From assembly GCA_947627955.1 (NCBI GenBank), contig CANQXZ010000004.1:1-53211 (forward strand): a DNA stretch of 53,211 nucleotides, written 5' to 3'. Source of the DNA: an uncultured Clostridia bacterium (GTDB taxonomy: Bacteria > Bacillota > Clostridia > Christensenellales > Borkfalkiaceae). The notes under the pieces were generated by a model. It was not told where the DNA came from. It ran no database searches and saw only the letters and a list, made by a program, of their open reading frames with translations. The position numbers and the translations under genes were made by a program. The first letter of the stretch is position 1; every line of letters starts with the position of its first letter. This document shows, one piece after another, positions 33,820 through 42,381 of the stretch.

Positions 33820-36800
33820 CTATTGCTCAGTGTCGCCGTCGGGCGGATCCGTTTCGATTTTTGTATTCTTCAACTTTTGTATCAATTCTTTATACTCTTC
33901 GGGATACAACCTGGAAAAATAGTAGCGCCCTATATCCGACAGAGAACGCGCATAGACCGAATCGGGATCTTCGGCATAGAGCTCCCTCCATGCATCAAAG
34001 ATCATTTGCCCGCGATCTTCCGAATATTTTTCGGGCACGAGCCACTTCCCCAGCCTGCCCAAGAACTCCCTCCGCTCGCCGTCGTCGGTTCCGTCCGCCG
34101 AGTCGAGCATTTTTATATACACCGCGGGAGAGAAATAATTCAAAAAGTTATAACCGTCCAATATTTTCAGATATTTGAGAATATCTTCATGGCCCAGATC
34201 TTGCCCGAAAAGCAGATCTATGGCGCTGATATGCGGGATCTTTTCGTATTCGCAAATAGAGCAGATAAACGGCTCGTCGCTTACAACGGCGTAATTTTCA
34301 TTGCTCTTGGCGAGCCCCAGCAAGTACCGCTCCGAACTGAGGTGTTCCTGTATGAAAAAATCGTTCATCCCGGAACTTTTGCTCTTATACGGCGACGACT
34401 CTATATCCCTTATCTTGCCGATACGGTCCATCAGATTTCCGTAAAAATTCACCGCGCCTTTCCTATAATTTTTGTCATAGTCCATTCTGTATATCTGTCC
34501 GTTTTCCGATTGCAGCGTGCCCACAAACGCATCGTTTTGCAGTTCGTTTAAAATGGAAGAAAACATAGACAAGATATCCGACTTGGATTGCTTTGCCATG
34601 ACGAGCCGCCCGTCGTCGATATCTTTCAGCGCGCCGATCGCAGCGAGGGTGCATATGGCGTCGGTGGACAAAATGAAGTACTCGCCGCAGCCGCGCCCGC
34701 CGTTATTTAGTTTCATTTTATTGCCCGATATTATGTGTCCCCACGCGGTATAATATTTTGTCCCGAGCTGCCTTGCCAATATGCTTACGGGCAAAATGCC
34801 CCTCGACTTATTGAAAATTTCAAACAACTCGTCCTGCCCCTTTTTTCTGTCCTCGACGATCTTCGTTATTTCCCTTATGGCGTCGGCGGGGCTCTCGCCC
34901 GCGATCAGGGTCACGCTCCCGCTTTTCAAAAAGGAGGCTAACGCCTCGTCATATAGTTTTTTGGAGAAAGAGGAGATATTCTTTACCTTGTAGGAGCGCC
35001 CCAGATACTCTATGTCGTCGCCGACCTCGGACAATTTCCACGATAAGTATTTATAGTCGCCGTCGCTCACGGGCTCACATCCGACGATTTCGCCGCACGC
35101 GGCGCCGTCTGTCAGATCGGCTCTCAAAAGCGCGACCCGCTTCGTCTCTTCCCCGTTTTCCAGCTCGAAAATTTTTCCGAACCCGAACTTGTCCTTGTCG
35201 GCATGCCCGAGATATACAGAAGCCAATCTGTGAAGCGCTTCCGTCTTCTGCGGGTCGATCAGAAGCGAACGTATAAGGTACTTCTTTTCCGCTTCGGTAT
35301 CGTTATTTGCCGCGTAAAATGCCGCGGTAATATATTGCAGGTCAGCGTCGCATACAGCCGCGGCTTTTTCGACATATCCGTCTATCGCGCGTTCGTTGCA
35401 GTAGTATTTGATCTGCAACAGTTCGAGCAGGATGCTGTTTCCGGGATCTATGGCATACTCCTTTTCATAGTACTTCTTCGCCTCGGCGATATGCCCCAAT
35501 CTGTACAAGATAACAGCGACGGTCCGATAGAACCCCTTTTCGCAAAAGCCGTCTTTTTCAAGCTGCTTCAAAAATCCGATACAGCGTTCATAATTTTCCT
35601 CGCTGTCATTGCCGCACAGCGCGACGACGGTAATGTAGCGGAGCCCGTTGTCCTGCAAGTCAAAAAACAGGCTTCCCAGCTCCTCCCACTCCCCATATTT
35701 TTGCAGCGCGGATATGTATGATCCGATGGCGTCGTAATCCATTTCGTCCTTGCGGTCCTTTAAAAACTGCAGATATCCGCGTCCCTCGCCGCCGTCCGCG
35801 TAATTCGCCGCCATGGCGTTCCACATTACGTCGTTTGAGTATATATCCCTATATCCGAGGAGTATACGGTATTTCTCCCCGTCGGGCAAGTCAGAGCCTT
35901 TGAGCCGCAGGAACAGAAACAGCGAATTTTTTCCGAGAAGATACCTGTGTTCATCCAGATAACCGGCTCTCGTTTTGCCGTCCGCGCTCCGCAAGACCAT
36001 AATGAGCTCCTGCTCGTCGGCAAGCTCCCCGTCGCCGCCGAGATATTCTTCGGGCGCGCGCAGCTTGTGATAAATGCAGTAGTATTTGTAAACCGTACTG
36101 AACCTTTTGTCCTCTTTAATGTACGCGGGGCACTGCCCGTAGAGCGCGTCGAACTCCTCCCTGTCGCGTACACAATAATTAAGGCAGCTCAGGCGGATAA
36201 ATGCCTGCCATCTTTTGTCCAGACGGCTCAGTTTGTCGGCGCACCCCTTCAAAAAGATATAGTCCGCGCTTATATGCATGTCTTTTACGTAATATCTTGC
36301 ATTTACGACTTCGCAAAATACCCTCCACGCGCTTGCCCTTACTTTGAACAAAAACTCCCCCTCGTACAGCGCGAACTCTTCCCCGTCCGATTTTTTGGGC
36401 AGGAAAGGGATCTCGCTGTCTACGATAAACGAACTCAACAGTTTCGCCGCCGTTTTGCCGTCGTTTATCATGTAGTCTTTATACTCATCCTTTTTATCCT
36501 CGGGACACAGAAGTGTGGAGCGCACGCTGTCGCCCAGCACCGCCTCCGCCCACTTTTTCAGTTCCGCGTCCGCGCAACGGGGGAGGAGCTCCTTCAAGCC
36601 CTCCTTTATGTTGAGCGACACCAGAACTTTGGCGACATGCCCGCACTGCTCGTCCGTCGCCGCTTTAAGATACTGCCCCATGCAAAGCGGTATTGCGCCG
36701 ATATTGCAATAGCAGTTATAGTAAATTTCGTACCTGAGGAGCAATTCGTCCTGCGAGTTGTATTTTTTGTGATTTTTTATGAGCAATATCAGAGTATCGT

Positions 36801-37227
36801 ACTGCCCCTCTTTTATCAGCGCGTCGAAGATGCTCTCCAACGTCTTTTTGTCGGACAGCTCTTCCTGCCTGTATTCGTATTCCTTCAACCTGTCGGCGGC
36901 TTCCCTTTCGGCTTCATCCTTCCAGCGGCGTAAAAGCTCCGCGGGATACGCCTTTTCGTCCGCGTCGATAATTCTGGCATGGTTGGAACACATCCACACG
37001 CAGTTGTCGGCGGACTTCCTCTCCTCCGCCGTCATATTCGGATCGTATCTCGGACCATTGGGCGAAGCCGCATAGATATGGCAACCTATCCCCACGTTGG
37101 AGGTCTTTGAACTGTCGCCGTACTTGGGACCTATCGTCGCCATTCCGCAGCCCTTGAAACAACACCTGTACGCCACTCTCTTTGCGACCGAATCTATCGT
37201 CTTTCGGGTAAAATCATCCCTTGCCAT
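33820..37227 (-). CDS. Multidomain HNH-TPR-GreAB-C-PIN-like protein, probable conflict/defence effector
   Basis: 1,135 residues, no signal peptide. N-terminal HNH-type nuclease-like domain: C22/C23/C27, GCHIYAASPNGPRYD with H50, and MCSNH with C80 and H83. The middle (about 110-700) is helical TPR-like repeats, for example YRLGHIAEAKKYYEKEYAIDP. Near residues 725-760 EVGDDIEYLGRSYKVKNI resembles the GreA/GreB C-terminal domain. About 835-1010 looks like a PIN RNase fold: acidic residues in ILSTDAICTLAA and VVSDEPF, and then AIDLLF. The TPR-GreAB-C-PIN order is known from predicted bacterial conflict proteins; an HNH domain in front is notable. It is a lone gene with its own promoter, between two copies of a surface cassette. 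Domain calls after the HNH are by eye. Confidence 0.75.
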   Translation of the reverse strand: MARDDFTRKTIDSVAKRVAYRCCFKGCGMATIGPKYGDSSKTSNVGIGCHIYAASPNGPRYDPNMTAEERKSADNCVWMCSNHARIIDADEKAYPAELLRRWKDEAEREAADRLKEYEYRQEELSDKKTLESIFDALIKEGQYDTLILLIKNHKKYNSQDELLLRYEIYYNCYCNIGAIPLCMGQYLKAATDEQCGHVAKVLVSLNIKEGLKELLPRCADAELKKWAEAVLGDSVRSTLLCPEDKKDEYKDYMINDGKTAAKLLSSFIVDSEIPFLPKKSDGEEFALYEGEFLFKVRASAWRVFCEVVNARYYVKDMHISADYIFLKGCADKLSRLDKRWQAFIRLSCLNYCVRDREEFDALYGQCPAYIKEDKRFSTVYKYYCIYHKLRAPEEYLGGDGELADEQELIMVLRSADGKTRAGYLDEHRYLLGKNSLFLFLRLKGSDLPDGEKYRILLGYRDIYSNDVMWNAMAANYADGGEGRGYLQFLKDRKDEMDYDAIGSYISALQKYGEWEELGSLFFDLQDNGLRYITVVALCGNDSEENYERCIGFLKQLEKDGFCEKGFYRTVAVILYRLGHIAEAKKYYEKEYAIDPGNSILLELLQIKYYCNERAIDGYVEKAAAVCDADLQYITAAFYAANNDTEAEKKYLIRSLLIDPQKTEALHRLASVYLGHADKDKFGFGKIFELENGEETKRVALLRADLTDGAACGEIVGCEPVSDGDYKYLSWKLSEVGDDIEYLGRSYKVKNISSFSKKLYDEALASFLKSGSVTLIAGESPADAIREITKIVEDRKKGQDELFEIFNKSRGILPVSILARQLGTKYYTAWGHIISGNKMKLNNGGRGCGEYFILSTDAICTLAAIGALKDIDDGRLVMAKQSKSDILSMFSSILNELQNDAFVGTLQSENGQIYRMDYDKNYRKGAVNFYGNLMDRIGKIRDIESSPYKSKSSGMNDFFIQEHLSSERYLLGLAKSNENYAVVSDEPFICSICEYEKIPHISAIDLLFGQDLGHEDILKYLKILDGYNFLNYFSPAVYIKMLDSADGTDDGERREFLGRLGKWLVPEKYSEDRGQMIFDAWRELYAEDPDSVYARSLSDIGRYYFSRLYPEEYKELIQKLKNTKIETDPPDGDTEQ

Positions 37228-37260
37228 ACTTCTCCCCCGCTCTTATATCGCAGTATAATA

Positions 37261-37289
37261 ATTATAGCTCGTAACGCCCTTTCAATCAA
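37261..37289 (-). promoter_or_regulatory. Promoter of the HNH-TPR-PIN gene
   Basis: Minus-strand TTGATT (37289-37284), 17-base spacer, TATAAT (37266-37261), about 34 bases ahead of the start codon. Confidence 0.7.
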
Positions 37290-37300
37290 GACTTTCACGC

Positions 37301-37345
37301 AAAAAAATCCCCTCGCCCGCATGCACCAAAATACGGGAGAGGGGA
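37301..37345 (-). terminator. Second terminator of surface cassette 2
   Basis: TCCCCTCGCCCG (37308-37319) pairs with CGGGAGAGGGGA (37334-37345). On the minus strand it is followed by seven T residues. It isolates the HNH-TPR-PIN gene from upstream transcription. Confidence 0.8.
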
Positions 37346-37405
37346 CCATGCAAAGAATGTGTGAGCTGTTTTATCTGCCGCCGCGGAACATGGTTCGGGC
37401 GGGGT

Positions 37406-37439
37406 CTTTTTTTGCAGCCGCCGCAAACGCGGCGGCTGC
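37406..37439 (-). terminator. First terminator of surface cassette 2
   Basis: GCAGCCGCCGC (37414-37424) pairs with GCGGCGGCTGC (37429-37439), with seven A residues next to it on the plus strand that give a T run on the minus strand. Confidence 0.8.
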
Positions 37440-37512
37440 CGCTGTATCAGATTTACTCAAAGCGCGGTAGACGCGCCGTTTATGTCGGATTTGCGCAAAG
37501 CGCGGGCAAATG

Positions 37513-39501
37513 TCAGGCAGACTGCTTGAATGTCACGCGGATGCCGAAAGTGCTGTCAAAGTCGCGGTAGTTTTCGATAAGTCTATCGGTCACGGCTATC
37601 GTCCGCCTGTATGTCGTCACGGGTCCGTTTAAGGAAACATATACCTTTGTCCACCCGCCCGAAACGGTGCGGCTTTCATAGGTATCTATGATATACCCCG
37701 CGTCCGCCGTTATCGTGACGGTCACGGTGACGCCCGCGGTGTAGCCGTCCTGCCCTTCTGCAACGTCCGGGGTTATGGTGTAGCTGCCGCCGACGCCGCC
37801 GATTATCTCCACCGAGACCTTTACATAGGGCTCCTTATAATCCGAGGCGTAGAGCTGAACTCCCTCGTCGGAAGAGTTGCGGCGCACCCATACGCGCATG
37901 CCGAGCCCCGCGTCTGTCACAAAGTCCGCGGTCGCCTCGTTTGCGCCGTACTGCATGGTAAGGCTGTTCTTCATTTGCCCGAACTTATCCGTGGGGCGGA
38001 ATACTACGTTCTCGAACCAGCTCGAGCCCGAGTTCGTGCTGTACTTTGCCGTGCCGTCCTCGTTGACGACGAGGATATTCGCCCCGTCCTTTGAGGTGTA
38101 CGTGCCCGCATATTGGGGAATGAGCACGGGGTCCAAGCCCACGACCCTGTTGTAGTAGACGACATTCTCGTTGCCGTTTGAAGAGGTGTACGCATAGGCG
38201 AGGTTCGCGCCCTGTTTATACAGCGTGAACTCGTTGCCGCCTACCCCCATCATGTGGAGCCTGCCGAGCTCCTCGTCATAGCTCATGACTATCGCCCTGC
38301 TTGTGCCCCTTAAAAAGTTGTCCTCGGTGATGGTTATCGCCGGCTCATTTCCGTCCAGAACGTCCCACTCGCCGACAAAGGTCGCGGGGAAGGAATATGT
38401 GTAGTAGTCCACGCCGTCTTTGAGGTAGTACGCCGTCGTAGTGGTGTGGTCCGCAAGGTCCTCGAAGGAGATGGTGAAGAGGTACTTCCCCTCGCGGAGC
38501 AGGCGGTAGGAAGCCGTGTACTCCGTGCTGTCGCCCTCGTCGTCCGTATAGGTGAAGGTGAGAACCCCTTCGCTCTCGGCTACGACGCACTCCTTGCCCT
38601 CGAAGGTCACGGAATCCTGCCCCACCGTTAAGTCCTCGCCCACGGCGCCGCTCTCTATATAGGGCTTCCATAGCCCCATAAGCTCGGCGGGGAACACGCT
38701 GCCCATCTCCACGAAGGAGATCTCCACCGCTGTGTGCTTATCCGCCGTGAAAGTGCAGCTTAAACCCGTGAGGGGCGTCTCCGCGCCGTTTATCAGCACT
38801 TTGCCCACGCGGTAGCCCTCCTCGGGGGAGACCGTCAGGGTGACGAGCGTGCCGTTGAGATAGCTCGGTCCCTCGGGGGAGAGGGAATAGCTTCCGCCCT
38901 CGCCGCAGGTCACCGAGACCCTCTTATAGCGGGTGTCCTCGGCGTGGATATCTATCACGGTAGCCTTTTCCACCGTGAACGCGTAGGTGTTGTCGCTTTT
39001 CAGCTCCACCGCCGCGCCGTTCACCAAAACGCCGTTTAAAAGGTAGTTCTCCCCGACGGTCACCGCCAGAGTGACCTCCGTCCCCTCGTAGTACTCCGAG
39101 CGGTTGGGGGAGAGCTTGTAGCTTGCCCCCTCGTCGCAGTTGACCGTGACTTTGTGCGCGGCGAGGGCTGCAAAGGAGATATCCACCTGCGTATCCCCCG
39201 CAAGGGTGAACGCGCACTTGTTTTCCGCAACCGCCGCAGCCGCGCCGTTTACCTTTACTTCGCCCGCGCGGTAGCCGCTGTAAGGCGTTAAGGTGAGGGT
39301 CACCTCGTCCCCCACGCGGTAGGGCGAAGAGGGAGAGAGGGAATAAGTTCCGCCCTCGCCGCAGGTCACCTCCACCTCGCAGAGCTTTGCAGAGCTTGCG
39401 GGCGGGTCCGTTTGGGGAGTTTCGCCCCCTCCGCTGCAAGCCGTCAGCGCAAGGGAAAGGCTTACGGCGAGCGCAAGTATTATCGCAAATATCTTTTTCA
39501 T
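37513..39501 (-). CDS. Gly-Glu-Gly-Gly repeat lipoprotein, cassette copy 2
   Basis: 662 residues, lipobox ALTAC (Cys22). Three N-terminal repeats of about 75 residues contain (V/N)(T/C)CGEGG(T/S)YSLSP or a close variant, then GYR.GEVKVNG or similar and a Val/Ile-Asp-Ile-(S/H) end. A further copy near the C-terminus reads VSVEIIGGVGGSYTITP. Between them is a region with lipocalin-like strands (GLWKPYIESGAVGEDL, GTYTSKDGANILVVNEDG) matching the second half of the 648-residue homologue. It lies 26 bases downstream of collagen-like copy 2, so both should be transcribed from the invertible promoter at 40921-40949. Confidence 0.82.
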   Translation of the reverse strand: MKKIFAIILALAVSLSLALTACSGGGETPQTDPPASSAKLCEVEVTCGEGGTYSLSPSSPYRVGDEVTLTLTPYSGYRAGEVKVNGAAAAVAENKCAFTLAGDTQVDISFAALAAHKVTVNCDEGASYKLSPNRSEYYEGTEVTLAVTVGENYLLNGVLVNGAAVELKSDNTYAFTVEKATVIDIHAEDTRYKRVSVTCGEGGSYSLSPEGPSYLNGTLVTLTVSPEEGYRVGKVLINGAETPLTGLSCTFTADKHTAVEISFVEMGSVFPAELMGLWKPYIESGAVGEDLTVGQDSVTFEGKECVVAESEGVLTFTYTDDEGDSTEYTASYRLLREGKYLFTISFEDLADHTTTTAYYLKDGVDYYTYSFPATFVGEWDVLDGNEPAITITEDNFLRGTSRAIVMSYDEELGRLHMMGVGGNEFTLYKQGANLAYAYTSSNGNENVVYYNRVVGLDPVLIPQYAGTYTSKDGANILVVNEDGTAKYSTNSGSSWFENVVFRPTDKFGQMKNSLTMQYGANEATADFVTDAGLGMRVWVRRNSSDEGVQLYASDYKEPYVKVSVEIIGGVGGSYTITPDVAEGQDGYTAGVTVTVTITADAGYIIDTYESRTVSGGWTKVYVSLNGPVTTYRRTIAVTDRLIENYRDFDSTFGIRVTFKQSA

Positions 39502-39527
39502 GATTCAGTTCTCCGAAAAGTTCCCCC

Positions 39528-40796
39528 TTATTCTTCCGCAGGGGTGAGAGATATGGTTAAAGCAGAAATATTTTTACCTCTATCACTACCCGTTACCATT
39601 GCTGCCGATCGAATATACATTTCCGTATCTTCGCCTGTAAATTGAATGGTGGTATCCGGGAAACTTATTACGCCGTCAGCATATTTTGCAACAACCGACA
39701 CTTGCTGAGTACCAACACAGACATACAATATAACATTTATTAGCTCCGGCAAAGTATCAAATTTTAATGTATACTTCGCATTTCCAATGGAAGGGTCAAG
39801 ATGAAATTTTATCACATCTTCGTCCGGCACTAAATTTTTGTGAGCATTTACGGGAATGACTATCTTCGAACCGTCGCCTTTGAGGGTGGGAGCTTCCCAC
39901 TTTTCAAAGGAGATAGTTGCATTTATATCGTCTAATTCTGCCGCGAATGTCACATTGATATCCTCTGCCGTAACGACAAGATAACCGAGGAGCACATTAT
40001 GTCCAGGCGTTCCCAAGGATTCTTCCGGGGTAAAATTACAATGTATTTCCGAAACATAAGCATAAAATCTACCGCCGTCATATTGAGCTGCTAAGCCGGT
40101 GGGCGGAGTAGGCGGGGTATAAGTTGCAGAACCGACGTCGGCTTTCATGACATACACGCCGGGGTCGGCTATGACTTCCGCGGGGAGAGATACTTCCTGC
40201 GAGCTTCCCGCCGTTACGGACACGGTGACGGTAGGCGCGCCCTCGGGCAGAGGGGAGCCGCTTCCGCCCGAACCTGCGCCGGGGTCGCCCTTATCTCCCT
40301 TGTCGCCTTTATCACCTTTTTCGCCTTTATCGCCTTTGACGCCCTGTTCGCCCTGAGGTCCCTTTAAGCTGCCGATGGGTTCGGAGCTCCAGCCCTCCAG
40401 AGTCTTTTCATACAGATCGCCCGTCAGAACGTCCAAATAGAGGTCGCCGACCTTGCCTGCCGAGGCGTTCGGCGCGCCGTTGCCGTGCAAAAAGCTGCTA
40501 CCGTCCGCGCCGCTGTCGCCCTTATCTCCCTTGTCGCCGTCGTCGCCCTTGTCGCCCTGCGGTCCCTGAGGTCCCTGCGCGCCCTGCGGGCCCTTTACCG
40601 ATTGGAGCCACTCCTCGTAGGTGAGGGGCTCTTCGCCGTTTTCCTCGGCATAAGCCACGTAGAGGGAATACACTTCGCGGATATCGGAGCTGCCCGCGGG
40701 ATCTTTGCCGTTATCGCATGCGGCAAAGCCGAACGCGGAACCTAAGGCGAGGGCTGCGCCCACGCAGAATACTGCCAACTTTTTCAACGCTTTCAT
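39528..40796 (-). CDS. Collagen-like lipoprotein, copy 2, behind the invertible promoter
   Basis: 422 residues, lipobox GFAAC (Cys27). It shares the DIREVYSLYVAYAEE and LTYEEWLQSVKG blocks with copy 1 and has cleaner Gly-x-y runs: a GPQGAQGPQGPQG run and two KGDKGDKGD-type runs on either side of a short HGNGAPNASAGKVGDLYLD insert. A beta-rich C-terminal head of about 210 residues follows. AAGGAG lies 9 bases ahead of the ATG. Transcription should come from the promoter inside the inverted-repeat segment upstream, so the stalk is probably made by only part of the population. Confidence 0.85.
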   Translation of the reverse strand: MKALKKLAVFCVGAALALGSAFGFAACDNGKDPAGSSDIREVYSLYVAYAEENGEEPLTYEEWLQSVKGPQGAQGPQGPQGDKGDDGDKGDKGDSGADGSSFLHGNGAPNASAGKVGDLYLDVLTGDLYEKTLEGWSSEPIGSLKGPQGEQGVKGDKGEKGDKGDKGDKGDPGAGSGGSGSPLPEGAPTVTVSVTAGSSQEVSLPAEVIADPGVYVMKADVGSATYTPPTPPTGLAAQYDGGRFYAYVSEIHCNFTPEESLGTPGHNVLLGYLVVTAEDINVTFAAELDDINATISFEKWEAPTLKGDGSKIVIPVNAHKNLVPDEDVIKFHLDPSIGNAKYTLKFDTLPELINVILYVCVGTQQVSVVAKYADGVISFPDTTIQFTGEDTEMYIRSAAMVTGSDRGKNISALTISLTPAEE

Positions 40797-40870
40797 TGTC
40801 TTTTTTTACTCCTTGCATAAAATTTATAAATGTATAAAATTGTGCCGAGCCGCTGTTAATTTTTTTCACC

Positions 40871-40900
40871 AAACTTCATGGAAAAATATTATCTATGAAG
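40871..40900 (+). repeat. Left inverted repeat of the invertible segment
   Basis: 30 bases, 29 of which match the reverse complement of 41030-41059. It has the form of a tyrosine-recombinase core site: arm AAACTTCATGGA, 9-base spacer AAAATATTA, then an imperfect opposite arm. Confidence 0.85.
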
Positions 40901-40920
40901 AATTTCAGCGACTTACAATT

Positions 40921-40949
40921 ATAATAGGCCGTTTTTATGAATATGTCAA
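40921..40949 (-). promoter_or_regulatory. Promoter inside the invertible segment
   Basis: Minus-strand TTGACA (40949-40944), 17-base spacer, TATTAT (40926-40921). An overlapping TATAAT at 40923-40918 is an alternative. The leader would cross the left repeat before reaching the ribosome site of the collagen-like gene. Confidence 0.8.
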
Positions 40950-41029
40950 ACAATATTTTTATAATTATAACATATTTTTTAACTTTTTTTTGTGAATTTT
41001 CCAAAATGCGGCAAAAAATCCGAAAAAAA

Positions 41030-41059
41030 CTTCATGGATAATATTTTTCCATGAAGTTT
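41030..41059 (-). repeat. Right inverted repeat of the invertible segment
   Basis: Opposite orientation to 40871-40900. In this copy both 12-base arms are perfect (AAACTTCATGGA and TCCATGAAGTTT, 41027-41059) around the 9-base spacer TAATATTTT, the complement of the left spacer. Confidence 0.85.
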
Positions 41060-41112
41060 TGGCAGGGAGGATAAGGCTCCCCGCCGACTTATTTTTTTTG
41101 CCGTTTTTTGGT

Positions 41113-41154
41113 GGGCGGCGGGGCGGGATCCTTTGCCCCGCCGCCCCTTTTTTT
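41113..41154 (+). terminator. Plus-oriented terminator between switch and recombinase gene
   Basis: GGGCGGCGGGGC (41113-41124) pairs with GCCCCGCCGCCC (41135-41146), then CTTTTTTT. No plus-strand gene precedes it, so its natural job would be to stop transcripts from the switch when inverted. Confidence 0.75.
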
Positions 41155-41246
41155 GCGCTGTTTGCCCCCGATTTTTTGCGCACGCGCGGCTTTTTTGCCT
41201 TGTTTTTTGTCTTTTTTGCTCTTTTTTGTGCTGTTTTCGCCCGCTG

Positions 41247-42155
41247 CTAATACATGGTCTTGCCGAGCTTGTTCATCATGGCGCGCTTGTGCTCGAGCAT
41301 GCTGTGCACGTAGCGGCGCAAGGTTATGTTGGGGTTGCTGTGCCCCAAAAGTTCGGAAAGGGTCTTTATATCCATGCCGCACTCCAATGCGCGGGTCGCG
41401 AAGGTGTGCCTCAGCGCATGGAACCCGCGGTGAGGAAGCCCCAACTTTTTAAGCAGCAGGGTGAACGTCATCTGATAGGAGCGCACGGAGACGAGCCTGC
41501 CGTCCCTGCCGCAGACGAGGTATTCGCTCTTGCTAACGCTCTCAGCCGCCCTCAGGCGGGGCAGAAGCTGTTTGGGCAGGGGAATAACGCGCAGGGAGGA
41601 GCTCGTTTTGGGCAGCTCTATTATCTTTTTGTACTCCCCGCCCGACCAGCAGTCGCGGCAGGTCTTGCACACGGTGAGCGTGCCCGCGACGAAGTCGAAA
41701 TCGCTCCACCGCAGCGCCATCAGCTCGCCGATGCGCAGCCCCGTATACAGGCAGAGCATTATGCCGAAATACTTTTGGTTGCGGCTGCCGAAGATATACT
41801 TTTCCAGCCGCCTCTGCTCGATATAGGAGAAGCTCTCCACGAGTTTTTCCGTGGCGCGCGGAAAGGGCAGCTCGCCCTCGAAGTCGTTCGTGACAAAACC
41901 GCGCGTTCTTGCTTCCTTAAAGGAGCGCTTTATTATGGAAAGGGCGGTTTTTACCGTGCTTGTGGAATAGCGCTCGGCGAGGCGGGCTATAAACAGCTGC
42001 ACCACCTCTACGGTTATCTCGCCGAGTTCCATCTGTCCTATCGCGGGGACTATCTGCCCGGACAACAAGGTGCCGTAGCGATAATAAGTTGAGTCCTTAA
42101 CGGAGGGGCGGACGTTTGTGTGCATCCAGATCTTTGACCATTCAGAGTACTTCAT
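41247..42155 (-). CDS. Tyrosine recombinase, probable switch invertase
   Basis: 302 residues. An N-terminal SAM-like core-binding domain (about 1-95) is followed by the catalytic domain with all expected residues: R141 in TGLRIGEL, K183 in LPKTSSS, H246 and R249 in HALRHTFA, H272 in LGHS, and nucleophile Y282 in RRYVHS. The length and layout fit integrase/Xer-type enzymes. There is no excisionase, no phage gene and no tRNA target nearby. A candidate substrate, the inverted core sites at 40871 and 41030, lies just downstream of its stop codon. AAGGAG precedes the ATG. I infer that it inverts the segment; a role elsewhere in the genome cannot be excluded. Confidence 0.9.
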   Translation of the reverse strand: MKYSEWSKIWMHTNVRPSVKDSTYYRYGTLLSGQIVPAIGQMELGEITVEVVQLFIARLAERYSTSTVKTALSIIKRSFKEARTRGFVTNDFEGELPFPRATEKLVESFSYIEQRRLEKYIFGSRNQKYFGIMLCLYTGLRIGELMALRWSDFDFVAGTLTVCKTCRDCWSGGEYKKIIELPKTSSSLRVIPLPKQLLPRLRAAESVSKSEYLVCGRDGRLVSVRSYQMTFTLLLKKLGLPHRGFHALRHTFATRALECGMDIKTLSELLGHSNPNITLRRYVHSMLEHKRAMMNKLGKTMY

Positions 42156-42381
42156 ATCTTTCTCCTTTATTTATGTATTTCCCCGCGCGAGCGGGATAGG
42201 GGGCAAATTCAACTTTTTTTTGTTTAGATCGCGCTTTTTGCGCGGGCGCGCGTACGCACGGGCGCGCTCTGCGCGCGGTTTACTTAATTATTCTGTTTCC
42301 TTTGCGGATTTTTCCGCCGCCGAAGCCGGGGCGGAGCTTAAAAGAGGCGTGAAAATTTTCGGGGTTTTCGGCGAAATGTAT

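Larger units (their letters stand above)
40871..41059. other. Probable invertible promoter segment (phase switch)
   Basis: 189 bp bounded by 30-bp inverted repeats with identical asymmetric spacers, next to a tyrosine recombinase gene and upstream of a surface lipoprotein operon. The interior is AT-rich, has no gene, and holds a minus-strand promoter that points at the operon in this orientation (ON). After inversion it would point toward 41060, into a plus-oriented terminator (OFF). Confidence 0.82.

Noticed and set aside
41150-41246. Regularly spaced GCAAAAAA-like words (on the minus strand) suggesting a small repeat array
   Set aside because: Unit lengths vary and there are no matching spacers; low-complexity tail after the recombinase gene.
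41247-42155. Recombinase as an integrase of a prophage or integrative element
   Set aside because: No tRNA attachment site, excisionase, relaxase or phage gene is nearby, while a fitting pair of inverted core sites is. A larger element outside the window cannot be fully excluded.
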